DNA of 64,000 bases, taken from the NCBI GenBank assembly GCA_902542235.1, contig CACBTT010000005.1, positions 16,285 to 80,284 on the forward strand. Reading direction: 5' to 3'. Of the stretch, positions 63,381 to 64,000 are shown piece after piece; the stretch's first letter is position 1; every line of letters begins with the position of its first letter. A program made the position numbers and the translations under genes. The notes beneath the pieces are model-generated. The model made no database searches. It was not told the DNA's origin and worked only from the letters and a program-made list of their open reading frames with translations. The stretch is from an uncultured Pelagibacteraceae bacterium (GTDB taxonomy: Bacteria; Pseudomonadota; Alphaproteobacteria; Pelagibacterales; Pelagibacteraceae).

Positions 63381-64000
63381 TTATTCGGATAAATGTTTTT
63401 CAGCCTCTAATGCTGCCATACATCCCATACCAGCTGCTGTAACTGCCTGTCTAAATACTTTATCTTTCACATCACCAGCAGCAAAAACTCCAGGTATATT
63501 TGTTTCCGTAGACTCTGGTTTTGTTATTAAATAACCCTCATTATCCATTTCTAGTTGGTCTTTAAATAATGAGGTTGCTGGATCATGCCCTATAGCAATG
63601 AACAAGCCATCAATTTTTAGTTCGTCTATTTTATTTGTTTTAACATTTTTAATTTTTAATCCAGTTACATTTTTAGGATCATTATCCCCAATAACTTCAT
63701 CAACGACAGAGTCCCAAATTATTTCAATTTTTTTATTTTCCATTAATTTCTTTTGAAGTAATTTTTCTGCTCTCAAACTATCTCTTCTGTGTATAAGTTG
63801 AACTTTTGATGCAAATTTTGTTAAAAACATAGCTTCTTCAACTGCAGCATTTCCACCTCCAACAACTGCTACAGTTTTGTCTTTAAAGAAAAATCCATCA
63901 CATGTTGCACATGCAGATACACCAAATCCTCTGAAGCTTTGCTCTGAGTCAATATTTAACCATCTAGCTTGAGCTCCTGTTGAAATAATTATTGAGTCTG
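63381..64000 (-). CDS. trxB: Thioredoxin reductase, C-terminal part (start outside window)
   Basis: The frame is open from the window edge to the stop at 63381, about 206 residues. It contains the redox motif GVSACATCDGFF (CxxC), the NADPH loop VAVVGGGNAAVEEAMFL, HRRDSLRAEK (NADPH 2'-phosphate), FIAIGHDPAT and the FAD-binding GVFAAGDVKDKVFRQAVTAAGMGCMAALEAEKHL. These are the TrxB signatures. The enzyme recycles thioredoxin with NADPH. The N-terminal FAD half lies beyond base 64000. Confidence 0.95.
   Translation of the reverse strand, partial: DSIIISTGAQARWLNIDSEQSFRGFGVSACATCDGFFFKDKTVAVVGGGNAAVEEAMFLTKFASKVQLIHRRDSLRAEKLLQKKLMENKKIEIIWDSVVDEVIGDNDPKNVTGLKIKNVKTNKIDELKIDGLFIAIGHDPATSLFKDQLEMDNEGYLITKPESTETNIPGVFAAGDVKDKVFRQAVTAAGMGCMAALEAEKHLSE

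Overview
The window looks like a piece of the chromosome of a SAR11 / Pelagibacterales-type marine alphaproteobacterium. The evidence is a very AT-rich sequence, extreme gene packing (most neighbours overlap by 1-4 bases or lie within a few bases), alphaproteobacterial gene orders (coxBA-ctaB-ctaG-coxC-surf1; rnhB/ccrM/mutY/dciA/dsbA/smc; petABC; petP-petR-type regulators; a split F0 atp operon with b and b' subunits), and a retinal pathway (crtI-crtB-crtY-blh). Identification is by recognition of protein families only; no search was run.

Layout. 1-4024 (-): end of lpxK, then waaA, an msbA-type ABC exporter and ubiA. 4074-6964: a DUF2721 membrane protein (+), then quinone oxidoreductase, pirin and a HAD hydrolase (-). 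6982-15103 (+): rsmE, the cytochrome aa3 oxidase operon with assembly factors, thrC and a peroxiredoxin. 15107-18293: an accessory pocket with three secreted heparin-lyase-I-like genes, the third broken by one missing base, plus short repeats and a strong hairpin. 18294-30591 (-): rnhA-thrB-ispH, a new 56-aa membrane protein, the retinal genes, the F0 part of ATP synthase, an unusually short SMC and a DsbA-like protein. 30588-35632: dciA-like (-), mutY and a flavin monooxygenase (+), then ccrM, rnhB and a family-4-like uracil-DNA glycosylase (-). 35643-39544 (+): TPR protein, ispE, tRNA-Gln(TTG) and a CCA-adding/poly(A) polymerase-type enzyme. 39541-41322 (-): greA, hemF, trmL. 41383-43957 (+): cytochrome bc1 (petABC). 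43934-49848 (-): ychF, pth, rplY, prs, pgeF, midA-like, lgt. 49897-52521: ubiK (+) and a kinase/regulator/MarR set (-). 52581-60328: ilvE (+), then pgsA, uvrC, folB, a secreted alpha/beta hydrolase, a pteridine-reductase-like SDR and uvrB (-). 60365-64000: aspartate aminotransferase (+), psiE family, an unknown membrane protein, an NAD-dependent reductase and the C-terminal part of trxB (-).

How the genes work together. bc1 complex, aa3 oxidase with its heme (ctaB, surf1) and copper (ctaG) assembly factors, ubiquinone genes (ubiA, ubiK) and the F0 sector give an aerobic proton circuit. The crt/blh genes make retinal, presumably for a rhodopsin encoded elsewhere, and run directly into ispH, which makes the isoprenoid precursor. 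The rest is core housekeeping: LPS (lpxK, waaA, msbA), DNA repair (uvrB, uvrC, mutY, UDG), methylation (ccrM), translation (pth, ychF, rplY, rsmE, trmL, cca).

The most notable items are an SMC protein with no recognisable hinge domain, a ccrM leader with a palindrome carrying two GANTC sites, a uracil-DNA glycosylase with only one cysteine, two unannotated small membrane proteins inside operons (11121-11246 and 20618-20788), and the lyase pocket with its single-base lesion. No gene-free stretch longer than 300 bases exists; the largest are about 140-150 bases on either side of the lyase genes. I saw no CRISPR array, rRNA, insertion sequence or prophage.
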